Assembly: GCA_030248225.1 (NCBI GenBank)
Contig: JASANE010012695.1
Coordinates: forward strand, 1-64,000
Length of the DNA stretch: 64,000 bases
DNA from: Trileptium ribeirensis
Lineage: Eukaryota > Nematoda > Enoplea > Enoplida > Thoracostomopsidae
Direction: 5' to 3'
Part shown: one piece after another, positions 24,016-36,045 of the stretch
Numbering within the stretch: the first letter of the stretch is position 1
How the letters are laid out: every line of letters starts with the position of its first letter
Made by a program: the position numbers and the translations under genes
Notes under the pieces: model-generated
Told to the model about the DNA's origin: nothing
The model's database searches: none
The model's input: the letters and a program-made list of their open reading frames with translations, nothing else

Positions 24016-26540
24016 TATGTTGATAATAGATATAACCACTGACAAAATTTAAAATAAATACCGCCAGTCATCCTCAAACTATATTAACAACAGCAATACC
24101 TACGTGGTTTTGAGTCAAAATTGCTTGTTTTTCTTCTCTTATTGAATTGCGAAAGGGTTTGTCGAAGAAATTTAAGGTCTGCTGTAGCACAGATAATATA
24201 TTTTGCGAAAATTTTTTACATGCAACATTAGTGGTTACCATGTTATAGACTAAAACCACAAAATTCAATGCAATTTCAGTGCAAAAGCGATATTTGTTTC
24301 ATTCCTGCTGTTGAAAAAGGACACATGGGGTGAAATGCTTCTACCTTTATGTGCCGATGATTCACTGAAATTAATGCCAAAAATATTACATATACCTGCA
24401 CTTTCGTTCCTGGGGTATATCAGTTTTTGTATCAACACTTTGATTTAGCGCGGTAACCTAGCAGCAGGATGATCTAATCTTGAGCACAAAAATTCGCAAT
24501 TATTGGTTTCTAATCTGAGACGTTTTATGGTATATCTAGCTTGGAGTAGTATCTGTCGCAAAATGTTAATGACTTCTAAGTGTCGATCACTTTGGAACAA
24601 GATTTGAATGTTTTCATCTCAGAGTTCAGTATAATAGAGGGGTATAATTTTACCAGAATTGATGTTTCCTATTAGCTAGTGTAAACCCAACGGTAATAAC
24701 ATATAATACAAACAACAATAGAAAAGAAAATATATATCCACAGTTAGCTTGCCGTTAGAGCGTTTTACAATTTGATAAAACAATAATATTCGTTAATAGT
24801 ATTATTTGAACTTCAAGGTGTCCCAATGAGTATTATGAGCTCAAGAGTTTCTGTGAAGCAATATAAAATTATCGACTGTGTAGATACAGACACACATTTT
24901 ATAAACCTGTAGACAATAGGGATTACGTTCAATCTAATAAACTGCAAATGAAATATCCGTGATTTCAGTTGTAACGCTGATATAAAGTTTTGAAACTGAG
25001 CTACCTACTTGCTAACAAAATATCAGAGACCAAACTTCTTTTATTGTCCTAATGTATCTGAATGTAAAATTCAGCTATTGGTTTATTTCCATTACGGCTT
25101 GTAATGAATCTCACCACAGTGATTACAAATATGTCAACAGAAACTTATCCTTGACAAAATAGATTCTTGTGCGTATTATAGATTAGGAAATATTAGTAAA
25201 TCTTGATAAAATTAAGTCACAAAAATCAATTTACTTGGCCAAACCACTACATCCACGAGGCGTTTCAAGTTATAATGTCTAACTGTGAACAGATCCGGTG
25301 AGCTTTGGCCTATAATATATGCAATTAATTATGTATGTCTTGTATGTGTTGCGTGGTGTGTTTGTCCTGTAGCAAACTTATTTCAATCGGAACCACAGCG
25401 GTACTGCATCTTCATAGCTGCAAGAGCAACAATGACCGTAAGCTTTTTTAGTTATAGCAAGAGTGTGATACAGAAATCCTATAGAAGAGTGCGATCATGT
25501 TCTCTGTCTCTGCCCTACACGATGTAATAGAGCATCTAAGTCTGTGAAAATTTTTTATTTATTACACAAAATATATTTCATATAAGAAAAAAGTTTTTAG
25601 ATACGTACATTTTAGATATGAAAAATTATTGGAAATGTCCGAATACCATTCCTTACCATGTTTTCAGAAAATATTCCGTTTTTGAAAGCTTTTTTCAGAT
25701 ATTTAATGAAAAGACTTGTTTTAATGAATATATTAAACTAGTGCGAAACCTGGCCTACTGCCGGTTAGGACCTTCAGCTCGCTTCGCGATAGTTCACCAC
25801 CTTCGGCCAGCGCGGATCCTCACACATCATGCTGAGCCAAGTTTATGTTAACACAACACCCTATATGTTAGTTAAAAAACCAACTTTTAATGACCACAAT
25901 AAAAAGAATAAGCAGAACTATCTCGAAGGGCTCCCAAATTTTGACCCAAAGATAGCTGGCATTTCGAAGTTTGAACAAAATTACTTTGATGGTGTACTAA
26001 CATTGTAATTGTTTACGCCTATGAGGAAGCCGGTTTTTAATTCTTGAGGGAACCCATCGAAAATATAACCTTGGCTAATTATAAGTAATCCAGGTTATAT
26101 GGTACTCAACGAAAACAGATATCTCAAATCCATGGAAGGGTTCAAAAACTATTACGACCAAATAACCAACTAAAAGTTAATACATATGATTTTGTGACAC
26201 AGCAGCAGTAGCAGCAGGAGAAACAGGAGAAGAAGCAGACAATATCCTTAAGTATATATATATTCCTACTGTATTTTTCAAAATAACAAGAATCTAATAT
26301 GTTATCTAGCAGTAATTTTCAAATTTGAACGACGTAATTTCGAAGCCACAGATCGTAATTATTAACAAAGATATATTTAGCATGCATTTTATGTGAACCG
26401 TTTGCACAGATATGCCTATCAGTAGTAGTGACAACTTTTCATCAGTAGTGATGATCAGTAGTGGTGAAAATTTATTCAATCGTACTCACTGTGCGATCGC
26501 ACGTAGCATTTTTGACGATCGACTGAATATTCAATACCTC
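24016..26540. other. AGPS intron, no recognised feature
   Basis: AT-rich DNA with no convincing exon, RNA gene or element on either strand. The missing AGPS FAD-loop exon is expected somewhere between 17 and 29 kb, but no Gly-rich GGGTS-type sequence was found. Confidence 0.45.
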
Positions 26541-28010
26541 TGGCGTCAAAACGTTCGCATAGTTCCTTGCTAACAATGGCAGGGTAGGCTTTCGTGAAAT
26601 CAGGTTCTGGCTGAAATACAATAAAATATTCGTATTGCTCTTTACTAACGCGGCAGGGTAGGCTTTGGTTATATAAGGTTCTGGTTGAAATGCAATAAAA
26701 TGTTTTCATACTTCCCTACTAATGTCGACAGGGTAAGCTTTGATGAAATCCGGTTGTCGCTGAAATACAATAATATGTTTCCTTACTAACGACGGCAGGA
26801 TAGGCTTTGTCAAATCAGGTTCGGGCTCAAATACAATAAAATGTCCACATCAAAACGTTCGCATAGTTCATTACTAACGACGGCAGGGTAGGCTTTCGTG
26901 AAATCAAATTCTGGCTGAAATACAATAAAATATTCGTATTGTTCTTTACTAACGCGGCAGGGTAGGCTTTTGTCATATCAGGTTCTGGTTGAAATTCAAT
27001 AAAATGTTTTCATACTTCCTTGCTAATATCGACATGGTAAGCTTTGATCAAACCAGGTTGTCGCTGAAATACAATAAAATGTTTCCTTACTAACGACGCC
27101 AGGATAGGCTTTATCAAATCAGGTTCCGACTCAAATACAATAAAATTTCCACATAGGTCCTTACTCAGCAGGACAAGCTTTAGTCAAATCAGGTTCTAGC
27201 TGAAATACAATAACATATTCGCATAGGTCCTTACTAACGACAGCATGGTAGGTTTTGGTGAAATCAGGTTCTAGCTGAAATACAATAAACTGTTCTCATA
27301 AATCCTCACTAACGACGACAGGATCGGCTTTGGGTAAATCAGGTTGCGGCAGAAATACAATGAAATATACGAATAGGTCCTTACTAACCTCGGCAGGGTA
27401 GGTTTTGGTCAAATCAGGTTCTGGCTGAAAACCTATAAAATGTTCCCAAACTTCGTTACGAACGACGGCAATGTAGGCTTTGGGTAAATCAGGTTTTGAT
27501 TAAAATACAATAAAATGTTCCCATAGTTCCTTACTAATGACGGCAGGGGGTAGCCTTTTATCAAATCAGGTTCTGACTTTGGAAACATCAGATCCTTCCT
27601 GAAACACAACAAAATGTTCGCATAGTTCGTTACTAACGACAGTATAATAGGCTTTGGTTAAATCAGATTCTGTCTGAAATTGAATAAAATGTTCGCATAG
27701 GGCCTTAATAACAACAGCAAGATAGGCAAATCAAATTCTGGCTGAAATACAATAAAACGCTGCATAGTTTCTTGCCAACAACGGCAGGATAGGCTTTGTT
27801 CAAACCAGGTTCTGGTTGAAATACAAAAAACTTTCGCATTGGGCCTTAATAACGACAGAAAGATAGATAGGCTTTGCTCAAATGAAACTCTGGCGGAAAT
27901 ACAATAAAATGTTCGCATAGTGCTTTAATAACGACGGCAGGGAAGGCTTTGATCAAATCAGGTTGTGGCAAAAATACAATTATATGTTAAATATCATAAA
28001 GCAATAAAAA
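26540..28010. repeat. Long diverged minisatellite, about 75-bp period, about 19 copies
   Basis: The consensus includes CAGGTTCTGGCTGAAATACA, ATAAAATGTTCGCATAG, TCCTTACTAACGACGGCAGG and GTAGGCTTTGGTCAAAT. The GAAATACAATAAAAT core recurs at intervals of roughly 68-80 bp. Copies differ by many substitutions and indels, so the array is old. Minus-strand open frames here are repeat artefacts. Confidence 0.9.
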
Positions 28011-29008
28011 TACAATCAGTATTCCGTCAGCCTGAAATTACTAAGGGGGTGTAGAGTTAATAGATAATAGTTCAAGACTCATTTCATAAACTGCTAACTG
28101 CTCGTAATTTATGTGAGAGAATTTAGGGTCAGGAAGTTATGTATTTTGCCAAAGGTTACAAAAGCATCCATTGAGTGATATCATTTTTCAAGTAAAATGT
28201 TTCCCGCCATATCAAATTACACAAAGTTTATTAACTACATATGTCGATAATGAAGAAGTCGTAGTATCGGGGTTGATTGACCATCGATAGCGTGCCCTTA
28301 TGAGGGAGTTACGACCATATGCGCGTATATTGGTATGGTAAAACTAAAAACGGTTTAAACTTCGGTTCCCAATTTAAAATGAGTTCGTTTTAAATTCAAT
28401 TGCTGAAAGGTGAAATTCAGTTCACTCGGTTTAAAACGACTGTTTCAAAATCGATTTACTTTAAAACGACTGTTTTTAAAGTAGATGAAGATTTTAAAGT
28501 AGATGTTAAGACGAATTGTCTCTTTGATGGAAATTTTATAATCTGGTTTCGGTAAACACATATACTTATAACCTGATTGGTGTGAACCGTTGGTTTTCAC
28601 TTAACTTAGTTGATAGTATGATGGTGGCAATTTGATTTAAATTCATTTCCGTAAGTGTCATAAAATCAGTTTAAATTAAATATACAGAAGTGAAATTAAA
28701 ACCAGTCTTGTTGCTGAAAATGAAATCAAATAGAGTCGATCAAAATCGACTAAAAATTAAAGCTATATTTAAACGAGAAATGGAATTGATTTCATGTTTC
28801 GTTTTTACTCGCTGCACGTATCATATAACGCACGTAAAGCATCTAATTTTAGTGAACCACCTTGTAATAATTTAATATGATTTGCAGCAGCATGGTGCTG
28901 AATTTGAAAACTTTAAAGTTTAAGCTGTGAGCAAAATCTAAATTCATAATACAGTGAATGGGAATCAATAAAACAAATTTTTTTGCCATAAATGGACGTT
29001 CAACTTAC
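28011..29008. other. AGPS intron with short AAAACGACTGTTTT-type repeats
   Basis: From 28340 to 28520 a TTTAAAACGACTGTTT/TTTTAAAGTAGATG motif recurs a few times. Nothing coding recognised. Confidence 0.45.
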
Positions 29009-29102
29009 TCTGGACGGAGTTCTGTAATACAAATCTGTGAAAAGATTCTTGTCTAACCACTGTCGAATATCGGGGAATATTTGTTTGTCAATATCAGGAT
29101 AC
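29009..29102 (-). CDS. AGPS: AGPS exon following the WNGWGY block
   Basis: Ninety-four nucleotides, acceptor TTTATTTCAG, donor GTAAGT. The first base completes the split lysine codon of the exon at 31240-31148. The peptide then begins YPDIDKQIFPDIRQWLDKNL, which corresponds to the family's YP...W region after the WNGWGY block. It ends in phase 0 with TPSR. Sequence similarity alone is weak in this variable part. The consensus splice sites, matching phase, order and strand make it likely. Confidence 0.7.
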
Positions 29103-30490
29103 CTGAAATAAAGAGGCGTGGATTTCTATTCTTTATGTATGTGTACGCGTCTTCTGGAAAGAACGAGTTAGATGGTTAGAAGTTAGATACTACATTAAAT
29201 GAGATACACCGCAAAATGTGTAAAAATCAAGGATCAAGGCGTTATTTCAGTAAAAAACGGCAAAAGTTAGAGAATTGCGCTATATAAGAGATAGTTAATT
29301 GAGGCGAATAACAGATAGTTAATTGAGGCGAAATATTATAACTCTTTCAATTAATTCTGGAGACGACTGGCGAACACAACAAATTTTTTTCATTGAGTAT
29401 GTGTGTTGCTACGTATATCATAGACCTGGATTCTACGTTTACCAATTTGTACATATCTTCGCTTGTTACTAAACAAGGCATGAACAATGCCATGATTCAA
29501 TATAAGTTTTTTCTAAATTTTGCTTCTATCGCACGTATGGACGCAGACTAATTTTGCTTAATGTTTACAGTAAATGAGACCTTATGTATCTGCCATGTAA
29601 CTCCGATATCATTACTGGAAAGGATAAATAAATCGTGTAAACTTGAATTTCAGGATCCAAGTTAAGTAAATACATAAAATTTGTAAACACAGTTTTAGAC
29701 ATATATCGTTTATTAGCGAACTTTGTAATTTGCAAATTCTGAAGCAAAGGAATTTGTGTATAGTCGATAGGCAAGATGGGAATACTCACTCGCAAATCAA
29801 GTTTTGCGACATTCTCAAATTTCACTTTCTTATTACAACATAGTGTCTTTTCATGGTAACCATTATCGAGTTTTTATGGCCTTACATAAAGCAAACTAAC
29901 TTTCTCCACATCACATAACTTAGTATTTTCAGAAAAATGTGGAAGAAAATGTTCCGATATCATTAATCTTTAACCAGCATACCTCATTACTCGACTCACA
30001 TAAATAATTAAAATTTCAAATTAGTTTTATTATATATAAGGAAAAACTATTCTACTAAAATAATGATTCTTGCAAATTATGCGGAAATGTTTTCAGAAAA
30101 TGTGGAACAAAAAGTTTAGCGTTAAACTTTAACACGAATACCGTATTATTTAAACATTTAATAATTTCAAATCAGCTTTATTATTTATGAGTAAAAACTA
30201 TTCTACAGGCAAGCCGTGTGCAAAGCTTATAACTACCTCCCGATTACGATTAAAATTCTATTCTCAATGGTGGTTCGACGTCACCGTATCCGGCCTAAAA
30301 AGTTCATAATGGTTATATGTATAATGTTAGGCTGACCTTATCTCGTAGATCTATCTTGTTGACCATGTGGGATGAATAACACGCCTCTTACCTGGCGTGA
30401 CCTATGAAATATTTTAGCTGTATAGTCTTCAAAAAGTCTAAAACAACGCCGCAACAGAACGGCTTTGACAATATCACCGATACAAAGTTA

Positions 30491-31019
30491 TGCAGCCTTC
30501 ACGTTATAATGTCCCCAACGGTTAGAGCCTATGTAGACCACACAATATCAGGCACACTGTCGACAACACGGTGTCTTAGACACTCCCATGTTTTTTATAA
30601 ATTTTTTCGAAGGTATTTAGAGTGGGGTATTACCACATCTCGACAGTGTTTACCACACTGTGCCTTCTTGCATTTTTATTGACAGTGTGCGGTATTTCAT
30701 CACATTCATATGGTATAGATACAAATATCGAGAATTACAAAACTACACAGACAAAACTACAGAAAAAAAACTACACAGAACAGTTGATTAATAAACCGCA
30801 TTAGCGTCCAACGGTGTCCCTTACAATTAATTCGCGCCAAATTGGCAGCTAAGGATGCGTGCGACACTGTAAAGAAAAATGTATTAGCTAGGGGTGTATC
30901 GTACAGCCGTGGAAATTGATTACAGTATGGATGTCACACTGACTGTCTATACGGTAAGGTCACGACTACTGGGAAACAAAGATTCCAAACAACGGGGACA
31001 TTATAACGTGAACGCCGCA
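30491..31019. mobile_element. Harbinger-like MITE with TTA target-site duplication
   Basis: The 529-bp element has ends TGCAGCCTTCACGTTATAAT... and ...ATTATAACGTGAACGCCGCA. It is flanked on both sides by TTA (30488-30490 and 31020-31022). A 3-bp TTA/TAA duplication is the habit of PIF/Harbinger elements. The body matches the 20312-20835 copy. No open frame of note. It sits between two AGPS exons. Confidence 0.85.
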
Positions 31020-31147
31020 TTAGTTGCGTTGCGAAAAATGTGTTTCAATCTTTTATAATACATCATAATATGATATAATTTGCTGCACAGGTATCGAACT
31101 GCTATGTGTGAACATATATTGTACAAAAATAATAAAGCCATAATTAC

Positions 31148-31240
31148 TTTTCGCCGTTAAATTCAATATAGCCGCGGTCATTTATGAAAAACCGACATCC
31201 TTCATATCCCCAGCCATTCCATTTTAACTCACGATCGCGG
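31148..31240 (-). CDS. AGPS: AGPS exon, N-terminal WNGWGY block
   Basis: Ninety-three nucleotides read on the minus strand. The peptide contains LKWNGWGYEGCRFFIN, matching the family's signature near the start of the mature enzyme (KWNGWGY followed by a few residues and FF). The acceptor is TTATTTTCAG and the donor GTAATT. The exon ends two bases into a lysine codon (AA), and the next exon begins with G, restoring AAG. Upstream exons, which should carry the PTS2 peroxisome-targeting signal, were not recognised to the right of 31240. The motif is specific to AGPS, so I am confident of the family. Confidence 0.85.
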
Positions 31241-32007
31241 CTGAAAATAATAGAAAAACAGTTGAATTAGAAGACTGTTGAATTAGAAAATTGACCGTAC
31301 TAAGTCATAGACAAGCTAACAACAACAGTATAAACTAAAATTGTGGTAACATTTTTATAAAAATCTTGCTTAAACGAAGACATTCTTAAACAACAACACA
31401 AATTCCGATAAAATAACATTATAGGATTAAACAATATTTGCTGTGCAAGCGTCACCCAGCAAGAAATTACACATGTTAAAGCTAATACTTCATTCGAATA
31501 TATAATAGACAGGCTTGGGTTTAATAACGATGTAATTCACTATGATCCCCATTCCCGATATCCTTTGCACTATGAAATTTTATTTACCCTAAGAATGTAT
31601 TATTCTACCGCCCGGATAAGCTATTTCAATGATAGAAAATGCAGCTAAATAGATACTATGGTGACATTGCGGATGCAAACGTGGCTAATGCTACAGTACA
31701 ATTGCATCTCGTATTACTTTTACTACTGGAACATTTATATTTTCAGCTTCCAGTTTTGTTGTTCATTAAGCACTTGTACAAATTAAGCCCCGGCTGGGAA
31801 TAAAATACTTTCAAAATTTTACTGGGTGTTGCACCCAGTAATTAAAATTAAATTAAATTCAAAGTTTTAAGATCCCCTGATGTCCGAAGCTGTGTTGTCA
31901 CAAGTTATGGCATTTTTAGGATTCTGAATCTAAACTATGTCTGTTGTATATTAATTTATATATGCAACTAAAACTAATATACACTATAATTTCGGATTAC
32001 TAATAAC

Positions 32008-32362
32008 AAGGGTGCATTAGGGAACAGTATGACACTTCCCTGTATTCTAATGTTAGCCCGTGTTGATGATACGGGCGTTTTCGACCTGATCCCCCTCATT
32101 AGTTTCTGGAGGATCGATATGGCCCGACCACCCCCCCCCCCAGTTTCTGTGGGGGAGGTAGCTCGGGGCCACCCCAGTTTTTTGAGGGCTAGGTCGGACC
32201 CCCCCAATTTTCTGGGGTGGGGGGTCGGGTTATAAGCAGTGCTTATAAACCGACCCCTCCCCCAGAAACTGGGGGGGGTCAGGCCGAAAACTCCCGTATC
32301 ATCAAACACGGGCTGACATGTGAGTGCAGGGCAGTGTCATACTCTTGCCTAATGCACTCTTG
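32008..32362. mobile_element. 355-bp inverted-repeat MITE with C/G-rich core
   Basis: The left arm (32008 to about 32090: CAAGGGTGCATTAGGGAACA, GTATGACACT, GCCCGTGTTGATGATACGG) is the reverse complement of the right arm (about 32285-32362) over some 80 bp at about 85%. The centre holds nested repeats of CCCCCCA-GTTTCTGGGGGAGG type and TTATAAGCAGTGCTTATAA, a perfect palindrome. It can fold on itself almost completely. Non-coding. Confidence 0.85.
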
Positions 32363-32689
32363 CTAATAATAATAATGAACATTTCGATTTCGGGATATAC
32401 CTCGGTGAGTCTTCGTTCATGGTGTTTTAGCATATATTACTAATTATTATTATTAAGCTATTAATTTAATGATATTAGAACGCCGGTTCTAAAATTCAAT
32501 AAAATAACATTTTATTTTGTATGTACACAACTCACTTAGGGTTACATAGAATAATAAAATTAGGTTTTCTAAATATAAATTTAAGTAAAATTCCTCAAAA
32601 TTTTATTTTCCAGAAAGAAAATTGCCGATCAATTTAACAAGTTATGGCTTGTTTACGATAATTTGTGTGCGCCGTTTCCTAGCTATTTC

Positions 32690-33420
32690 CCAATAGTCTG
32701 GCCTCAGTAGTACAGCCCACTGAAATAAATATACGTTCCTTTCCATGATTTCCCAGCCCGAATTTGGTCAATTTTGAAGATACATAGCTGATTTTGGTAT
32801 CAATCGATTCAACTCGATGAGGCGGTTCAGAATTACTTATGCCCTGAAGAAATTTTTTTCGATTTTTTGAGGTTCCAGTGGTCCGTCCTTGGGAACCCAA
32901 GAATTTTTTTTCTTCGGAATGTGGTCATACTGGGTACCATTCGACTCGGCTTGATGAGATAAATCTACTGGTATGTAGTATATTGAAATCTACGCCACTG
33001 TTAGGCTGTTATAAGGGCCCAAGTAACCCTGAGGGGTGGTACGTTACAACGTTAGAAAAAGTAACAGCTCAGAGCTGGGGGTTCAAGGGGAGGCAGCCCC
33101 CCGACTTAGGCTTAAGGTTAGTGTATGTCTGATATAAAGACCTTAGCTTAGGCTACGACTAATGCTTAGGCTTAGCATATCGAGAACGGCATGGCTTGCA
33201 TTTTATTTTCGCTAAATTTTTGCATAAGCCATGTGCGGACCATATTCCGGAGAAAAAATTTTTGGGTTCGCGAGGGGGGCCATTGGGACTTCAAAAATTG
33301 GAAAAAAATTTTCAGGGATATTCTGAATCGCTTCATCGAGCTGAATCGATTGATACCAAAATCAGCTCTGTATCTTCAAAATTGACGAAATTCGGTCTTG
33401 AGGGATAATGGAAAGAACCT
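32690..33420. mobile_element. 730-bp inverted-repeat element
   Basis: The left part (about 32700-32895) is the reverse complement of the right part (about 33235-33415). Shared words, read on the right arm, include TCATCGAGCTGAATCGATTG, ATACCAAAATCAGCT and GTATCTTCAAAATTGACGAAATTCGG. The centre contains the TTAGGCTTA-rich piece described separately. Translations of the arms resemble each other only because of the duplication, and no protein family is evident. Confidence 0.75.
33080..33180. repeat. TTAGGC-rich dispersed piece (partner 57515-57600)
   Basis: Contains GACTTAGGCTTAAGGTTAGTG, TATAAAGACCTTAGCTTAGGC and GCTTAGGCTTAGC. The reverse complement of 57515-57600 gives CTTAGGCTCAGTATAAGC, TATAAAGACCTGAGCTTAGGC and AGGCTCAGGCTTAGGCTTAG. 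They are evidently the same repeat. The hexamer resembles the nematode-type telomere unit, but it is degenerate and interrupted. Confidence 0.6.
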
Positions 33421-33870
33421 GAATATATATAGTATGTAATATCTATAATATCTTGTATCTCAAAAAGTGGGGGACCTCACTGAAGAGGTCCCCACTACTG
33501 CGATAACTGGTGGAGCGGTCCCCCCGTCCCCACACGTGCTGCGCCGCTGATTAGACAAATTATGCAGAGTATTAGAACGATTGGTAATGTAAAACAAAAT
33601 TTGAAAAAGATACAATCAATGTTTTGTTCAGTGTAAATACAACAAAAAACTGCATGTCATAAATTTAACTACATACATGTACATAATAAGACTTGAACGC
33701 AACAGTCGCTCATAGTAATATTATCGTAAAATGTTGAACACAAATAATAACGAAAGCACAGTAGATCGCGTTAAAATGCAAAAAAATTCTTAGCAAAACA
33801 CAGTTGCCTAAAATACACAAATGTTTTATATAATATGTAGCATTTAGATCGCTAAATAGTTTATTGCATG

Positions 33871-34608
33871 AAACCGGGTCACCGGTATATATGTCTGCTT
33901 TAGTACGTTTGATTGATATCCCGTATTTGCTATTCAACAAGCGGCGATAAAAGTAAGCTTACAGCGGAATAGACTAGACTGATTGTAGTGACTGATGTTT
34001 TACTAACCACAATACTATCATCTGACTGTAGCGTAATTAAAACGTTTAGCTTAAAACCGGGTCACCGGTTTATATTTGTCTGCTTTAGTTCGTTTGATTG
34101 ATATCCCGAATTTGCTATTCAACAAGCGGCGATAAAAGTAAGCTTCCAGCGGAATAGACTAGACTGTTTGTAGTGAGTGATGTTTTACTAACCACAATAC
34201 TATCATCTGACTGTAGCGTAATTAAAACGTTTAGCTTAAAACCGGGTCACCGGTTTATATTTGTCTGCTTTAGTTCGTTTGATTGATATCCCGAATATGC
34301 TATTCAACAAGCGGCGATAAAAGTAAGCTTACAGCGGAATAGACTAGACTGATTGTAGTGAGTGATGTTTTACTAACCACAATACTATCATCTGACTGTA
34401 GCGTAATTAAAACGTTTAGCTTAAAACCGGGTCACCGGTTTATATTTGTCTGCTTTAGTTCGTTTGATTGATATCCCGAATTTGCTATTCAACAAGCGGC
34501 GATAAAAGTAAGCTTCCAGCGGAATAGACTAGACTGTTTGTAGTGAGTGATGTTTTACTAACCACAATACTATCATCTGACTGCAGCGTAATTAAAGCGT
34601 TTAGCTTA
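33871..34608. repeat. 4 x 185-bp tandem array with alternating units
   Basis: The start AAACCGGGTCACCGGT recurs at about 33871, 34054, 34239 and 34424. Units 1 and 3 share TTACAGCGG...CTGATTG, and units 2 and 4 share TTCCAGCGG...CTGTTTG, again an A-B-A-B arrangement. ACCGG-GTCA-CCGGT is a short palindrome at every unit start. The first copy is the most diverged. Non-coding. Confidence 0.93.
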
Positions 34609-35099
34609 ACAAGTTGAAGTGTTATCGTAGCATCAAACAGTTTAGATTACATGTCGTAATGTCTATTCGATCCATACAATGCGGTATCCTATGTATTGGA
34701 TGTTTTAAATTGGTTTCGCAAGGACCAATTGATAATCCACTTCCATAGGTATGTTGGCGGCGTAAATTCAGTTTTGAAATCCAAAGGCGGAATTTAGGAA
34801 AAAAATTCACTAAGCTGGGAACAATCCGTGTACATTATGTGATTAAAATTCGGTGTCATTGGTACTTCGTGTACCTAAATAACTTGTATAAATACAATTT
34901 AGGATTGACAACCTGTACCGCTTAATGTATTATAATTTTTCTGTTAGGTAAATATGCTAAGCTATCAAGAGGTCTGTAAACATAACATTGCGAGCGTAAC
35001 AGATGACAGCATTTACTTTACGTCTACAACATTAATATGCTCAATTTGCCACATGAGCGATCGTCACCCAACTAACGAAAATCTATGTTATCGAGTCCA

Positions 35100-35720
35100 T
35101 CACTCCATCACCCCAGAACAAGCCAAGGAGGTTCAGGATCTCCTCATCCTCCCGGCACGGGAAAATTGCTCAATTGGTGCAGCGACTGTCGGCTTCGGAG
35201 CAGCGCCGCCTCCAACAACTCGTCAACGTCGAAGAATTGAGTGATTGCAAGCCGAGCCAGCTTGTTTTTACACATGCGCCAGCTTCTGGGTTCCCGACAT
35301 TCCGCCCTCGACGAATCAATCCTTCAACAATTGTTCTTGCATCGGCTGCCTTCCGACGTCCAAGTGGTACTCGCAGCATCCGAGAATCCGACGGTGGAAG
35401 CCGCGGTGATTCTAGGTGACAAAGTCATGGAGGTAGCCAATCGGGTTGTGGGAATACTGGTAGAAGACAATGTGTTGTCGACGGAGGTCCAGTCCCTACG
35501 GTCCGAAGTACGGGAGCTTTGACAGCCAGTTTCAACCCTCACTGTCAACCATCAGGGTCCCACCATCGCTCCCGAAAAAAGTCCTTCCGTGGTCGAGGTC
35601 GAAGTCATTCAAGAGGCCATCAGCCAAGCCGCCACGAAGGAATCTGTTTTTATCATTCAAAATTCGGAGCGGCAACAACGAAGTGCCGCGAGCCGTGCAA
35701 AATTTCGGGAAACTGAGCCG
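35100..35720 (+). pseudogene. Gypsy gag remnant, frameshifted
   Basis: A helical gag-like region is readable in alternating frames, with pieces such as RLSASEQRRLQQLVNVEELSD and LLGSRHSALDESILQQLFLH then LPSDVQVVLAAS. These match the capsid C-terminal pattern of Gypsy gags of this clade. The nucleocapsid-like end ICFYHSKFGAATTKCREPC has the C-x2-H...C...C spacing. At least two frameshifts separate the parts. Confidence 0.8.
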
Positions 35721-35763
35721 CGGAACACTAGCCACGACGAGTGGTCCCGTAGCTCTCAGCAAC

Positions 35764-35860
35764 CGACTCTTTCTCCTCGTGGATCGCAATTCCGGGCTCC
35801 GTTTTCTGCTCGACACTGGCGCCCAAGTCAGCGTCCTCAAGGCTTCAGGCGTCGATCGAA
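35764..35860 (+). pseudogene. Gypsy aspartic protease remnant
   Basis: The frame reads LFLLVDRNSGLRFLLDTGAQ and then VSVL. D-T-G-A at 35812-35823 is the catalytic motif of retroviral-type pepsin-fold proteases, and the preceding hydrophobic strand fits the family. The downstream half of the protease (ILG-type motif) is missing because of the deletion. Confidence 0.8.
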
Positions 35861-35920
35861 GCCGCGGTCAAACGACAATACCGCGACAAGCGGAAAACTA
35901 CACCACAATCCGAACGTTAG

Positions 35921-36045
35921 TCACCGCGGTATGTTCGTCATCTCTCTTTCGTCGCAGAGTCCACCGATGATATTCGACACATCAGTGGAACCCAAAACAA
36001 GGCAGCCGACGCCTTGTCCCGCATCAACTGTATTGTTCCAGAAAT
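35921..36045 (+). pseudogene. RNase H C-terminal fragment
   Basis: One frame reads RHLSFVAESTDDIRHISGTQ and then NKAADALSRI. This is the end of the RNase H/connection region of Gypsy polyproteins (hydrophobic strand, I-x-H-x-x-G-x-x-N-x-x-A-D-A-L-S-R). It is preceded directly by a TAG and by protease-side sequence. Confidence 0.85.

Noticed and set aside
34622..34810. 62-codon minus-strand frame before the Gypsy remnant
   Set aside because: No family match, no splice sites, and unrelated to the element on the plus strand.
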